From the NCBI GenBank assembly GCA_024276995.1, contig JAJRWB010000049.1, positions 1-45,746 of the forward strand: a DNA stretch of 45,746 nucleotides. Reading direction: 5' to 3'. A program made the translations under genes and the position numbers. This document shows, one piece after another, positions 7,738 through 17,226 of the stretch. The DNA is from Candidatus Eiseniibacteriota bacterium. GTDB lineage: Bacteria; Orphanbacterota; Orphanbacteria; Orphanbacterales; Orphanbacteraceae. The notes below the pieces were generated by a model, which did not search any database, was not told the DNA's origin, and saw only the letters and a list, made by a program, of their open reading frames with translations. The first letter of the stretch is position 1; every line of letters begins with the position of its first letter.

Positions 7738-9963
7738 CTACTGCGTGACGGTCATCTCGAGCGCCGCGTCGAGAGCATCGTCGTCGTGGACGGGCGCATC
7801 GCAGACATAGTTCCGGCAGACGAACACCGACGGCTCGCCCACGTCCTCCTTTCCCTCGAGCAGGGGGAGGAGCGCCACCGGTTCCGCCGCATCCTTCGAC
7901 GGATCGAGATAGGCGGTCACCGCGTCGGGCGCGTAGAGGGAAGATACCTTCCTGAGGAAGCGGCCGACGGAAGGATCGTTCCGGTTCCCCACGACGACGA
8001 TTTCCCTCGATTCACCATAGTGGAAATCGAGCGCCGCGAGAAGGGTGGTCGCCGCGGTCGGTTGCTGCAGCAGCGAGCGGGCGAAGCACCGGAAGGTTCG
8101 ATCCGCCTCTTCGCGCAGCTTCGTGTCGCCGGTGAGCTTCGCCAGCCGGGCGAGGTTGAAGGCGGCCACCGAGTTCCCCGACGGCACCGAACCGTCGAAG
8201 AGATCCTTCGACCGTGCAAGAAGTTTCTCGTTGTTCGTGCCGGTGAAATAGAAGCCCCCCCCGTCGGCGTCGGAGAAAAGGGCCACCATTCTCCCGTTCC
8301 AGAAGAGCGCCTCTTTCAGATAGTCGATCTTCCAGGTCGCCTCGTACAGGTCGATCAGCGCCTGGGTGAAATCGGCGTAGTCGGTGAGATAACCGGGGAT
8401 CTTCGCCTTCCCGTTCTTCCATGTATGAAGAAGAACATCCCCGTCGGTCATCTCGTCGAGGATGAGACGGGCGGCCCTTTCCGCCGTATCGATGTAGTGT
8501 TCCTCGCCGAACGCCCGGCCCGCCCTGGCGAAGGCGGAAATCGCCATGCCGTTCCAGGAGAGGATCGTCTTGTCGTCCTTCGCGGGCGCCACTCTCAGAT
8601 CGCGCGCCGCGAGCATCTTCCGGCGCGACTCATCGAGCAGGCGCTTCGCCTCGTCGAACGTGAGGGAGTTCTTTTTCGCCGCCTCCTCCAGCGGAACAGC
8701 GATGTGGAGTGCCGAACTTCCGTTCTCGAAGCTCCCCTCTTCGGTCACGCCGAAGTAGTCCGCCACGAATGTGCCGGTCTTCCCGCCAAGAAGGTCGAGT
8801 ATCCCGGCGCGGGTCCAGACGTAATACTTTCCCTCTTCCCCTTCCGAATCGGCGTCCTGGGATGAGTAGAAGACGCCGGCGGGATCGCGCATCTCCCGCT
8901 CGATGTAGGCGAGGATTTCCTCTACTACGCGGCGGTACTCTTCCTTCCCCGTGACGAGCCATCCGTCGAGATAGGCGGGCGCGAGGAGCGCGTTGTCGTA
9001 TAGCATCTTTTCGAAGTGGGGGATCAGCCACTTGTTGTCGGTGGAGTACCTGTGGAAACCGCCGCCGAGTTGGTCGTAGATCCCACCTTCCATCATCCTG
9101 TCGAGGGTGACGGTGGCCATTTCGAGCGAGTGCGCGTCACCCGTGCGAAAGTGATGGCGCAGAAGGAGCCCGAGGGTCGACGCCGACGGGAACTTCGGCG
9201 CCCCGCCGAAACCGCCCCAGCGCATGTCGAAACGGCGCGCCAGGCGGTCCACCGCCACCGAAAGATCGACCTCGTCGACGTCGCCTCCCCCAATTCGTCC
9301 CGCCGAAGAGGCGCGGATCTGCTCGGCGAGCTTGTCGATCTTCGCCATCGCCTCTTCCGAACCGGAATTGGCCGCGTAGAACTCCGCCACCCGGCGGAGA
9401 ATCGACCGGAATCCGGGGCGGCCGGCGCTGTCTTCCGGCGGGAAGTAGGTGCCGCCGAAGAACGGTTTCTTCTCGGGCGTAAGAAAGACGGTGAGCGGCC
9501 ACCCACCCCGCCCGGTCATCATCTGCACGGCGGTCATGTAGACGTTGTCCACGTCGGGTCGTTCCTCGCGGTCCACCTTGATGCAGACGAACTTCTCGTT
9601 CATCAGCGCCGCGATCTCTTCATTCTCGAACGATTCGCGCTCCATCACGTGGCACCAGTGACAAGCGGAATAGCCGATGGAAAGGAGGATCGGCTTATCT
9701 TCGGCGCGCGCCCTTTCGAACGCCTCCTCCCCCCACGGATACCAGTCGACCGGGTTGTGGGCGTGCTGGAGCAAGTAGGGCGACGTCTCATGGATCAGCC
9801 TGTTCGTGTGCTCTTCACCTTCGGTGCGTGTCAAGACGGCGTTTTCCTCCTTCGGAGCCGGCATGTCGTTCGGCTCCCCCCTTCTGTTGCACGACGGCAT
9901 CAGGAAGGCGGCAATGAGGAGCGTGGCGGCGAAACCGTCTCTTTTCCGTCCGCTTCCTTGCAA
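7738..9963 (-). CDS. DUF255 thioredoxin-domain protein (YyaL/SSP411-like) with lipoprotein signal
   Basis: A 741-residue protein. The N-terminus has a hydrophobic segment ending in a lipobox-like LMPSC (residues about 21-25), so it is likely exported and lipid-anchored. Then comes the DUF255 signature [20 protein letters not shown] and a thioredoxin-fold motif SACHWCHVM, with a CxxC pair. The C-terminal half is the alpha/alpha toroid seen in this family ([25 protein letters not shown]). The biochemical role of the family is not well settled. Translation appears to begin at TTG 9963 behind a GAGGGGGAA; this start places the signal at the N-terminus, which supports it. It ends in TAG. Confidence 0.9.
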   Translation of the reverse strand: MQGSGRKRDGFAATLLIAAFLMPSCNRRGEPNDMPAPKEENAVLTRTEGEEHTNRLIHETSPYLLQHAHNPVDWYPWGEEAFERARAEDKPILLSIGYSACHWCHVMERESFENEEIAALMNEKFVCIKVDREERPDVDNVYMTAVQMMTGRGGWPLTVFLTPEKKPFFGGTYFPPEDSAGRPGFRSILRRVAEFYAANSGSEEAMAKIDKLAEQIRASSAGRIGGGDVDEVDLSVAVDRLARRFDMRWGGFGGAPKFPSASTLGLLLRHHFRTGDAHSLEMATVTLDRMMEGGIYDQLGGGFHRYSTDNKWLIPHFEKMLYDNALLAPAYLDGWLVTGKEEYRRVVEEILAYIEREMRDPAGVFYSSQDADSEGEEGKYYVWTRAGILDLLGGKTGTFVADYFGVTEEGSFENGSSALHIAVPLEEAAKKNSLTFDEAKRLLDESRRKMLAARDLRVAPAKDDKTILSWNGMAISAFARAGRAFGEEHYIDTAERAARLILDEMTDGDVLLHTWKNGKAKIPGYLTDYADFTQALIDLYEATWKIDYLKEALFWNGRMVALFSDADGGGFYFTGTNNEKLLARSKDLFDGSVPSGNSVAAFNLARLAKLTGDTKLREEADRTFRCFARSLLQQPTAATTLLAALDFHYGESREIVVVGNRNDPSVGRFLRKVSSLYAPDAVTAYLDPSKDAAEPVALLPLLEGKEDVGEPSVFVCRNYVCDAPVHDDDALDAALEMTVTQ

Positions 9964-10000
9964 TCGGTTCCCCCTCGCTTCCGGCCGTTGGTGGTTACAG

Positions 10001-10014
10001 GAAAAATATAATAA
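10001..10014. promoter_or_regulatory. AT-rich box in the divergent gap
   Basis: A TATAAT at 10007-10012 sits in a short AT-rich stretch between the divergent DUF255 gene and the unknown gene at 10121. No convincing -35 hexamer is found at 16-18 bp on either strand, so direction is uncertain. Confidence 0.3.
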
Positions 10015-10120
10015 AGAACGTGCCCCGCGAGGCGGATTTACGTACCGTTCGCCTTCCTTGCGCCTCCCCGAACCGGTTGCTATCCTCCACCGTGTGGAAA
10101 TACCGGACGACAGGCTGACG

Positions 10121-10840
10121 ATGCGGTTCCGTACGCTCAGTGCGCTTCTCGAGGAAAAGGGCCGTTTCGTGCTTCTCTCCGATCTTCTCGGCGTGAGTGG
10201 CGCGCTCTTTCGCCTCTATTGGCCGGCTAACGAGGCGCGGCCGGCCGGGGAGAGCGCCGCCGGTATCTGCTCAGGCGCTCCTCTCGAGCGCGCGGCCGGA
10301 GCCTACGGATTCCGCATCGAGCGTGCGGAGCGCGGCGGCGGATCTTCCCTTCATCTCGTGGAGACCGGCGGCGCGGACACTCTCGCCGACAGGATCCGCC
10401 GCTTCACCGCTTCCCTCGCCGAGGGGATCCGTCTCTACCGCGAACGGGAGTTCGTCGCCGGCGAAGAGCGCTTCTATTCGGGGCGCCGGGCCTACGGGAA
10501 GATGATCGATCGTGTCTCGAACGACATCGTTCCCGGGCGCGACCGGTGCGACGAAGAACTCCCGGCACTTCTCGACACGATCGGGAAGAGCCGAATCGTA
10601 CTCGGTAACTACCTCGACCGGATCGGCAACTTCCTCGGTACAGGTTCCGCCATCGCTCCCTTCGTTCGCGAAGGGAAAGCGCTTCTCGAGGCGGGGCGCC
10701 TCGTCGAGGGGCGCGGCGGTCTTCGTGACGAGAACCGCTCCGCCGTCGTCTCCCGTCTCCGCGAGGCGGAGAAGAACTGCCGCGAGGGGTTCGCCGTCAT
10801 CCTCCCTCTTGTCGGGGAAATGGGAAGGGATAAGAGTTGA
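10121..10840 (+). CDS. protein of unknown function coupled to a glycosyltransferase
   Basis: About 239 residues, mostly helical, with many charged residues and no signal peptide or membrane span. I do not recognise a family. The first part ([20 protein letters not shown]) is followed by a central segment with [19 protein letters not shown] and a region ending [14 protein letters not shown]. The start is uncertain: ATG 10121 or GTG 10094, neither with a clear ribosome site; the frame stays open further upstream. Its TGA overlaps the TTG start of the GT4 glycosyltransferase, so the two are translationally coupled, which suggests a role linked to glycan synthesis. Confidence that it is coding comes from codon use and that overlap. 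Confidence 0.7.
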   Translation: MRFRTLSALLEEKGRFVLLSDLLGVSGALFRLYWPANEARPAGESAAGICSGAPLERAAGAYGFRIERAERGGGSSLHLVETGGADTLADRIRRFTASLAEGIRLYREREFVAGEERFYSGRRAYGKMIDRVSNDIVPGRDRCDEELPALLDTIGKSRIVLGNYLDRIGNFLGTGSAIAPFVREGKALLEAGRLVEGRGGLRDENRSAVVSRLREAEKNCREGFAVILPLVGEMGRDKS

Positions 10841-11976
10841 AAGTCGCCATTGTCGGCATCTATCCGCAAAACGAGGATCGGATCCGGGGAGGCGTGGAGG
10901 CGGTCACCCTCGCTTTGAGTCGAGGTCTCGCCGCCATGGAAGGGATCGAAGTTCACGTGGTGGTCTGCGATGCCACACGGCCGACGGGAGATATTTCCCC
11001 CGCACCCGGCCTTCATGTTCACTCGATCGGCGGTGCGAAGCGCTTCGGCAATATCCTCCTCGGCATACCCGACCGGCAACGGATCGCCCGGGCGCTGCGA
11101 GGCATCGCGCCCGACGTCGTCCACGCCCACTCCGCCGACCGCTCGGCGCTCGGCGCCATGGAGAGCGGCTTCCCGACGGTGGTCACCATTCACGGAATCA
11201 TCGAGATGGAAACTTCGCTCGAATCGAATGCCGCCGGGAAGCTTCGCGGGCTGTTGAGGAATATGATCACCGCCGAGGCGCTTAGGAAGATGAAGAATGT
11301 GATCCTCCTCAGCCCGTATGTCGCCGAGTACTACGCGAAACAGCTTGCCGGCAGGCGGACATGGACGATCGAAAACCCGGTGGACGAGCGCTTCTTCGCT
11401 CTTCGCCGCGACGTCCGGCCGGGGACCCTCCTCCACTCGGGGCTCCTCATCCCACGCAAGGGGATCCGCAACCTCCTCGAAGCTCTTCACCTCGCCTCGC
11501 ACGACGCGCCCGGGATCCGGCTCCGTCTCGCCGGCGCCTCGACGATCCCCGAATACAGGCGGAAAATCGACGATACCATTTCATGGTTCAACCTTACGGA
11601 TCGCGTCGATTTTCTCGGAGGTCTTTCCCCTGCCGAGGTGGCGGAGGAACTCTCCCGCGCGGCGGCGCTCGTCATGGTCTCCCGGCAAGAGACGCTCCCC
11701 GTGGCGATCCAAGAGGCGATGGCGGCGGGCGTCCCGGTGATCGCCTCTCCCGTGGGGGGTATCCCGATGATCGTCCGCGAGGGGGAGACCGGATATCTCG
11801 TCGAATACGGCGACGCCAAAGCCCTCGCGAAGCGGATGGTGGAGATCGTCACAGACGATGAGGTCCGTCTTCGCATGGGAACTCGCGGGCGGGAGATAGC
11901 GAAGGAGCGCTTCACCCTCGAGAGTGTCTGCCAAAGGACGGTCGCCGTCTACCGGGAGGTGATCGCCGGTCGCTGA
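10837..11976 (+). CDS. GT4-family glycosyltransferase
   Basis: A 379-residue GT-B-fold enzyme. The N-terminal domain has [20 protein letters not shown] (acceptor side, Gly-rich loop) and DVVHAHSADRS. The C-terminal nucleotide-sugar domain has the linker LLHSGLLIPRKGIRNLLEAL and the GT4 E-x7-E type motif in SRQETLPVAIQEAMAAGVPV followed by ASPVGGIPMIV. Such enzymes transfer sugars from nucleotide donors onto lipid or glycan acceptors at the inner face of the membrane. It starts at TTG 10837, overlapping the stop of the preceding unknown gene. The donor and acceptor cannot be deduced. Confidence 0.9.
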   Translation: MKVAIVGIYPQNEDRIRGGVEAVTLALSRGLAAMEGIEVHVVVCDATRPTGDISPAPGLHVHSIGGAKRFGNILLGIPDRQRIARALRGIAPDVVHAHSADRSALGAMESGFPTVVTIHGIIEMETSLESNAAGKLRGLLRNMITAEALRKMKNVILLSPYVAEYYAKQLAGRRTWTIENPVDERFFALRRDVRPGTLLHSGLLIPRKGIRNLLEALHLASHDAPGIRLRLAGASTIPEYRRKIDDTISWFNLTDRVDFLGGLSPAEVAEELSRAAALVMVSRQETLPVAIQEAMAAGVPVIASPVGGIPMIVREGETGYLVEYGDAKALAKRMVEIVTDDEVRLRMGTRGREIAKERFTLESVCQRTVAVYREVIAGR

Positions 11977-12121
11977 GAAGAGGGGATTCGTTCTTCGCGC
12001 CGCGCGGAACGGTTTCGACGGGAAGATCAGAAAAGTGACGCTCGGCGTTTCCGAGGTCCGCTCCGTGACGCTCCTCGGGGAGCCCCCCCTTCTTGAAACG
12101 GCACCGCGCCCGACCACACCA

Positions 12122-12469
12122 TCAAGGTTCCTCTTCCGGTGCGGCGCGGCCCTTCTTCACTTTCGAGCGCTTCCGTTTCGATTCGAGACGCCTTCTCTTC
12201 GACGACGCCGTCGGCTTCGTGGGCACCCTCTTTCTCCGTTTCTTCCGTATCGCCGCGATCCGCGCGACAAGCCTCTGCCATGCGACGACCCTGTTTCTCG
12301 CCTGGGAGCGGCTCTCCGTGGCGGTCACCGTGATGCCCGTGGGGATATGTTTCAGCCGCACGCCGGTTTCGTTCTTGTTCTTGTGCTGCCCGCCGGGACC
12401 GCCGACACGGATGAACTCCTCGCTCGTCTCCTCGCGGAGGCGTTTCATGTCGATCCCGCCGGCGCTCAC
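12122..12469 (-). CDS. ArfB-like class I release-factor domain protein
   Basis: A 115-residue protein consisting of the catalytic domain of class I peptide release factors: the hydrolysis loop GGPGGQHKNKNETGVRL (residues about 23-39) is complete with GGQ, followed by HIPTGITV and ESRSQARNR. The C-terminus is a very basic tail (RKKRRKRVPTKP, KRRRLESKRKRSKVKKG) like the ArfB tail that enters the empty mRNA channel. It lacks codon-recognition domains, so the likely role is rescue of stalled ribosomes. Its GTG start overlaps the stop of the GT39 gene by four bases, so the two are co-translated; this pairing looks incidental. Confidence 0.85.
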   Translation of the reverse strand: MSAGGIDMKRLREETSEEFIRVGGPGGQHKNKNETGVRLKHIPTGITVTATESRSQARNRVVAWQRLVARIAAIRKKRRKRVPTKPTASSKRRRLESKRKRSKVKKGRAAPEEEP

Positions 12470-14196
12470 TTCCCCCCCTTTCGCTTCAAGGCCGCCTTTC
12501 GCTCTTCGTCCATGCCCCGAATCAGTTCACCCTTCATGTAATCTTCCATCCCCGCCCTCTTGTAGATCAGCGCAAGCTTGTCGTGCACCGAAGGATCGGC
12601 GCCGATGTCGTAGACGTCGATCGAATGGCCGATAGACGCGACCCTCGGGTAGTCGTCGACCCACCGGTAGAGCTTCTCGTCGGGGAGCCAGAAACCCTGG
12701 TAGGTCGAGCGGCTGATGGCGAGCAGTTCCGGTTCGGGGTGATAGGACGCGCCCGCCCGAACCGCTTCCATCGGCTTGTAGAGCCACCCGGGAAGGTACC
12801 GGAAGCGGATACCGTACCTCGACGGGTCGGCGTTGCCGAAATAGGCGAGATAGACGCCGCCGTATCCCTTCTCCTCGAGCCACCTCTTCAGCCCCGGGAG
12901 ATCCTGTCCCCAGTCGAGATTCGAGTCCCCGAGAATACGGACGCCGCCTTCCGCGCCCCCGGCGGCCTCGTTGAAGTAGGGAATGAAATGCGGCCACGCC
13001 GCCGCCGTTCCACCGACCATCCAGCCGGTGAGAACGACGCCCGCCGCCCGGCGCATCGCGCCGGTGCCGAGGAGTTTCGCAACGGCGTATCCCGCCGCCA
13101 GGGCGAGGAAGGGGTAGGCCGGCAGAAGATAGCGCACGCCGATCTGGATTCGCCCCGCTACGACGAAAAAGAGGAGAAGCGCCGCCGGCGGGAGGGCGAT
13201 GAGGAAAGCGTCGCGACGCCTCGCCGGAACGGCGGCGAGCATCCACAACCCCGTCACGGAGAGGAGGAGGAGGGGGATCGGCGTCTTGACGAGTAGCGCG
13301 GCGGGATAGTAGAGCGTCCAGCCGCCGTCGGAAACCCGCCCGAAGAAGAACGCCCTGTGTCCCTCGTTCGCTTTGAGCTGGTAGGCGATCCCGTCGACGT
13401 ACGGCGCCGGAAGCGCGGCGCGGATGGCGGGCGGACGGTCCGCTCCGTCGTGATGAACCCACAGCGGCAGGTATCCGGCATAGAGAACGGCGAGCGCCAC
13501 GACGACGATCAGGGCGAAGGACCTGAAGAGCCGGGCGAACCGGCGCCGATCTCCCCTCTCTGCCGCAAGGGCGAGAAGCGGGAGGATTCCGATGAGAAGC
13601 ACGGAAGTGTACTTCGAAAGCAGTGCCAGGCCGAGGGCGACTCCGGCGAGGACGAGATGGGTTGCGCCCCCCTCGCGGCGGTGGCGGAGAAAGCGCATCA
13701 CCGCCCAGAAAAACATCGCCGTCAGCGGGAGATCGGGTGTCGCCACGCCGGCATGGGCGAGAAGGTTCGGCTCGACCGCCGTGAAGAGCGCCGCGGCAAG
13801 GGCGGCGCCGTCGCCGAAAAGGCGGCGCCCCTCGAGAAAAACCATCACCACGAGGATCAGGAAGAGGATCCTATTCGGAATCCGCGTGAGCGTGACCACC
13901 CGCTCGCCCGGTCCGATGCGGAAAAGACGCCGCCCCCGCTCGTCCTGGCTCGGTGCGTTCCACACCTGTTCGGGGATGTCGAGTCCGCCGAGGAGGAGGG
14001 AGTTCATATAGTAGGAAAGCGGCGGGTGGAGCGCCGCGGAGCGATACGACCAGTCCCCCCGCTCCGCCAAGTATCTCCCCAAGCCGGCGTAGTGGGTCTC
14101 GTCCACGGTGGGCGACATGTCGTCGGAACTGGTGAAAAGCGCGATCGCCGACACCAGCACGATCACCGCGAGCGGTCCGATGTACGGCCTCCTCAT
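12466..14196 (-). CDS. GT39/PMT-family membrane glycosyltransferase
   Basis: A 576-residue polytopic protein with about eleven hydrophobic segments. After the first helix comes the first periplasmic loop with an acidic pair in SPTVDETHYAGLGRYLAERG, the usual catalytic region in GT39/ArnT-like enzymes, then PDLPLTAMFFWAVM and a long C-terminal periplasmic part (ILGDSNLDWGQDLPGLKRW). Such enzymes move a sugar from a polyprenyl-phosphate donor to protein or lipid in the periplasm. ATG 14194-14196 is preferred (AAGGAG three bases before it, first helix immediately after) over the upstream open frame from 14280. It precedes the release-factor gene with a 4-bp overlap. Confidence 0.85.
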   Translation of the reverse strand: MRRPYIGPLAVIVLVSAIALFTSSDDMSPTVDETHYAGLGRYLAERGDWSYRSAALHPPLSYYMNSLLLGGLDIPEQVWNAPSQDERGRRLFRIGPGERVVTLTRIPNRILFLILVVMVFLEGRRLFGDGAALAAALFTAVEPNLLAHAGVATPDLPLTAMFFWAVMRFLRHRREGGATHLVLAGVALGLALLSKYTSVLLIGILPLLALAAERGDRRRFARLFRSFALIVVVALAVLYAGYLPLWVHHDGADRPPAIRAALPAPYVDGIAYQLKANEGHRAFFFGRVSDGGWTLYYPAALLVKTPIPLLLLSVTGLWMLAAVPARRRDAFLIALPPAALLLFFVVAGRIQIGVRYLLPAYPFLALAAGYAVAKLLGTGAMRRAAGVVLTGWMVGGTAAAWPHFIPYFNEAAGGAEGGVRILGDSNLDWGQDLPGLKRWLEEKGYGGVYLAYFGNADPSRYGIRFRYLPGWLYKPMEAVRAGASYHPEPELLAISRSTYQGFWLPDEKLYRWVDDYPRVASIGHSIDVYDIGADPSVHDKLALIYKRAGMEDYMKGELIRGMDEERKAALKRKGGK

Positions 14197-14264
14197 GAAC
14201 TCCTTGTATCGCGCCGGACGAGGCGCTGTCAACGAAGCGAATGTCCACCGGGGCGCATAACCGC

Positions 14265-14293
14265 TTGCCGCGCGGCGCACCGGCCCCTATAAT
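14265..14293 (+). promoter_or_regulatory. sigma70-type promoter of the topoisomerase VI operon
   Basis: TTGCCG at 14265-14270 and a consensus TATAAT at 14288-14293 are separated by exactly 17 bp. Transcription would begin near 14300, giving a leader of about 17 nt before ATG 14317. It lies in the gap divergent from the GT39 gene. Confidence 0.65.
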
Positions 14294-14316
14294 CAGCCGC
14301 TGACAAGGGGGGCCGC

Positions 14317-16023
14317 ATGAAGAAGAATCGTGCGAGCCGGACGGGAAAGGGTGGGGCCCAGACCGCTCTGTTCGAAGAAGCGCCGGCGGAGAATACGAAA
14401 AAGGAAAAGAAAACGACGGTCCGGGCGGCGACCGCCGCCAACCTTCGTGTGACGAAAAAGAAAAGACCGGCGAAAGTGGCGAAACTCCGCGGCACCGCGA
14501 AGCAGCGGGAGATCTCGGTGAGCGAGTTCTTCTCGAAGAACCGCCATCTCCTCGGCTTCGATAACCCTTCGAAGGCGCTGCTCACCACGGTGAAGGAGGC
14601 GGTGGACAACTCTCTCGACGCGTGTGAAGAGGCGGGAATCCTCCCGGTGATCCATGTGCTGATCGAGCCGCTCGCCGACGATCGTTTCCGGGTCACCGTG
14701 AAGGACAACGGTCCGGGCATCGACAGGAAGGAAGTGCCCCGCGTCTTCGGTTCGCTCCTCTACGGGAGCAAGTTCCACCGTCTTCGCCAGTCGCGCGGCC
14801 AGCAGGGGATCGGCATCTCCGCCGCCGGCATGTACGGCCAGCTCACCACGGGAAAACCGGTGATCGTTGTCTCCCGCTGCGGATCGAAGAAGCCGGCTCA
14901 GCGCTTCTCCATCCTCCTCGATACGAGAACGAACCTCCCGGTGATCACGGCGAACGACGAAGTCGAATGGGATCAACCCCACGGCACGTCGATCGAGATC
15001 GAGCTCGAGGCGAGCTACAAGGGAGGGCGGCACTCGGTGGACGGCTATCTCTGGCAGGTCGCCCTCGCCAACCCCCACGTCGAGTTGCACTACCGCCCTC
15101 CGAAGGGCGATCCCGTCGATATCGAACGGGCGACGAAGGAGATGCCCGTCGAAGCGCGCGAGATCAAGCCCCACCCGCGGGGCGTCGAGCTGGGGCAGCT
15201 GATGAAGATGCTGAAGGAGACGAAGGCGCGGAACCTGAGCGGTTTCCTCACACGCGATTTCAGCCGCGTCAGCTCCCGGGTGGCGGCGGAGATCCTCGAG
15301 GGGGCGAAGCTGAAGCCGACGATGAGCCCGACACGCGCCCATAGGGACGCCGCGGAAGTGCTCTACCGGGCGATCCAGCGGACGAAGATCATGAATCCGC
15401 CGACGAACTGCCTCTCTCCGATCGGCGACGCACACCTGGCGAAATCGCTCGAAAGCCGGCATGAACCGGCGTTCGTCTGCGCCGTGTCTCGGCCGCCGGC
15501 GGTGTACAGGGGAAACCCCTTTCTCATCGAGGCGGCGCTCGCCTACGGCGGACCATCTTTCGAGGCGGACGCCCCGGCGCGCCTCTACCGCCTCGCGAAC
15601 CGCGTCCCACTCCAATATCAAAAGTCGGCGTGCGCCATCACGAAGAGCGTGATCGACGTGGCGTGGAAGGGATACGGCGTTCACCAGAGCCGCGGCGCCC
15701 TCCCGGCCGCGCCGATGGCGATCCTGGTGCACATCGCATCCGTCTGGGTTCCCTTCACATCCGAATCGAAAGAGGCGATCGCGTCGTATCCCGAAATCAC
15801 CAAGGAGATCCGACTCGCCATACAGGAGTGCGGACGCAAGCTCGGCGCACATATTAGACGGCGGCGACGACTGGCGGACGCGGAGAAGAAGAAGAGCTAC
15901 ATCGAAAAGTACATCCCCCACATCGGCCTCGCGCTTCAGGAGATCCTCGGGCTCACCGACAAGAAGCGGGCGACGACCGAGAGCCGGCTGAGGGAGATTC
16001 TCGAGAAGAGCCGCAAGATGTAA
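14317..16023 (+). CDS. top6B: DNA topoisomerase VI subunit B
   Basis: A 568-residue ATPase subunit of type IIB topoisomerase. A basic, low-complexity N-terminal extension of about 60 residues is followed by ISVSEFFSKNRHLLGFDN and the GHKL ATPase: N box TVKEAVDNSLDACEEAGI, G1 VKDNGPGID, and the ATP lid SRGQQGIGISAAGMYGQLT. The transducer domain with a lysine-rich stretch (GKPVIVVS onward; LVHIASVWVPFTSESKEAI late) completes it. ATP binding closes the B-subunit gate so that subunit A can pass one duplex through another. Most bacteria lack this enzyme; it is typical of archaea and plants, with scattered bacterial cases. It is followed by subunit A after 39 bp. ATG start with GGGGG ten bases upstream; ends in TAA. 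Confidence 0.95.
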   Translation: MKKNRASRTGKGGAQTALFEEAPAENTKKEKKTTVRAATAANLRVTKKKRPAKVAKLRGTAKQREISVSEFFSKNRHLLGFDNPSKALLTTVKEAVDNSLDACEEAGILPVIHVLIEPLADDRFRVTVKDNGPGIDRKEVPRVFGSLLYGSKFHRLRQSRGQQGIGISAAGMYGQLTTGKPVIVVSRCGSKKPAQRFSILLDTRTNLPVITANDEVEWDQPHGTSIEIELEASYKGGRHSVDGYLWQVALANPHVELHYRPPKGDPVDIERATKEMPVEAREIKPHPRGVELGQLMKMLKETKARNLSGFLTRDFSRVSSRVAAEILEGAKLKPTMSPTRAHRDAAEVLYRAIQRTKIMNPPTNCLSPIGDAHLAKSLESRHEPAFVCAVSRPPAVYRGNPFLIEAALAYGGPSFEADAPARLYRLANRVPLQYQKSACAITKSVIDVAWKGYGVHQSRGALPAAPMAILVHIASVWVPFTSESKEAIASYPEITKEIRLAIQECGRKLGAHIRRRRRLADAEKKKSYIEKYIPHIGLALQEILGLTDKKRATTESRLREILEKSRKM

Positions 16024-16062
16024 TCGCGTCCGGCACCGGCCGGACGACGGGAGAAAGCGGAA

Positions 16063-17172
16063 TTGGCGACCAGGCGAAAGACGAAGAACGACGGTGACAT
16101 CCTCGGCCGGATCCGCGCCGAGGCGGGTAACGTCGACGTGAAGATCAACAAGGGCGTGAAGCCGTCGATGAAGTTTCCCGTCCGTTCTCTCCAGAACGTG
16201 GCGTACCAGCCGAAGAAGGGCTACTTCGAGATCAAAGGGAGGATGAAGGAGCGGACCCTCACGGTGAACACGGTGAAAACCTTCGCCCAGACCCTCCGAA
16301 TGATGTCGTTCTCCAAGGAACTGGTGGAAACCGACGACATCGCCACGAAAAGAGAAGCGTATTACGTTTCGAAGAACTGGGCGGAGGCGCGGTTCGCCGA
16401 GCAGCCCGAATCGGATACGGTGATGGAGGATGTGGAGGCGCTCTTCGGGGTGAACCGTGAACAGCTCGGTTTCATACCGGAGGAGAAGGGGGGCGACGTG
16501 GCGGGGAAGCTCGTCGTGATCGACGTCGATCCCTCCACGGGGAAGGAGCTTCGCATCGATTGCACGAAGTTCGGCTCCGGCGCCTACTCGATTCCCATCT
16601 CGGTGGAACAGCTCAAGTTCGAAACGGAGGCGAAGTTCATTCTCGTCATCGAAACGGCGGGCATGTTCCAGCGTCTCGTCAAGCACAGCTACTGGAAGAA
16701 GGCGAACTGTATCCTCGTTTCGATGGGGGGCGTTCCCACCCGGGCGTGCCGGCGTTTCATCCGCCGTCTCGCCGATATCAAGAAGATCCCCGTGTACGTC
16801 TTCGTCGACGGCGACCCGTACGGTTTCATGAACATCTACCGCACCCTCAAGGTCGGTTCGGGGAACGCGGCGCATCTGAACGAATACTTCTGCGTTCCCC
16901 AGGCGCGCTTTCTCGGGATCACGCCGCAGGACATCACCGACTACGAACTGCCCACCCATCCGCTCAAAGAGGTCGATATCAAGCGGGCGAAGGACGCGCT
17001 GAAGAACGATCCTTTCGTGCTCCACCACAAGCCGTGGCAGCGGGCGCTCAAACAGATGGTGAAGATGGGGGTTCGCGCGGAGCAGCAGGCGCTCGCCAAG
17101 CACGGCCTCAACTACGTGATCGACGAGTATCTCCCGCGGAAGATCGCAAAGGCCGCGCAGTTCCTTCCCTGA
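16063..17172 (+). CDS. top6A: DNA topoisomerase VI subunit A (Spo11-like)
   Basis: A 369-residue DNA-cleaving subunit. The winged-helix domain carries the tyrosine pair Tyr100-Tyr101 in TKREAYYVSKNW, one of which forms the covalent bond with DNA. The Toprim domain has the conserved Glu in FILVIETAGMFQRL and the DxD in VFVDGDPYGFMNIYRTLK, which bind magnesium. Length and motifs match archaeal Top6A and eukaryotic Spo11. It starts at TTG 16063, 39 bp after subunit B, preceded by GGGAGAAAG, so both subunits come from one transcript. With subunit B it forms an A2B2 enzyme that relaxes and decatenates DNA. Confidence 0.95.
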   Translation: MATRRKTKNDGDILGRIRAEAGNVDVKINKGVKPSMKFPVRSLQNVAYQPKKGYFEIKGRMKERTLTVNTVKTFAQTLRMMSFSKELVETDDIATKREAYYVSKNWAEARFAEQPESDTVMEDVEALFGVNREQLGFIPEEKGGDVAGKLVVIDVDPSTGKELRIDCTKFGSGAYSIPISVEQLKFETEAKFILVIETAGMFQRLVKHSYWKKANCILVSMGGVPTRACRRFIRRLADIKKIPVYVFVDGDPYGFMNIYRTLKVGSGNAAHLNEYFCVPQARFLGITPQDITDYELPTHPLKEVDIKRAKDALKNDPFVLHHKPWQRALKQMVKMGVRAEQQALAKHGLNYVIDEYLPRKIAKAAQFLP

Positions 17173-17226
17173 TCGTCCTCCCGGGACGGTCGTTCATCGC
17201 CCTCGCACCGGCGCGGAGCGGCAATC

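Noticed and set aside
11977-12121. A rho-independent terminator between the convergent GT4 and ArfB-like genes
   Set aside because: The only pairing (around TTCGCGC and GCGCGGAA) is imperfect and has no T run after it.
14293-17103. A 936-codon open frame opposite the topoisomerase VI genes
   Set aside because: It is the mirror of two clearly identified genes; in GC-rich coding DNA with strong third-position bias, opposite frames stay open by chance. It has no recognisable domain.
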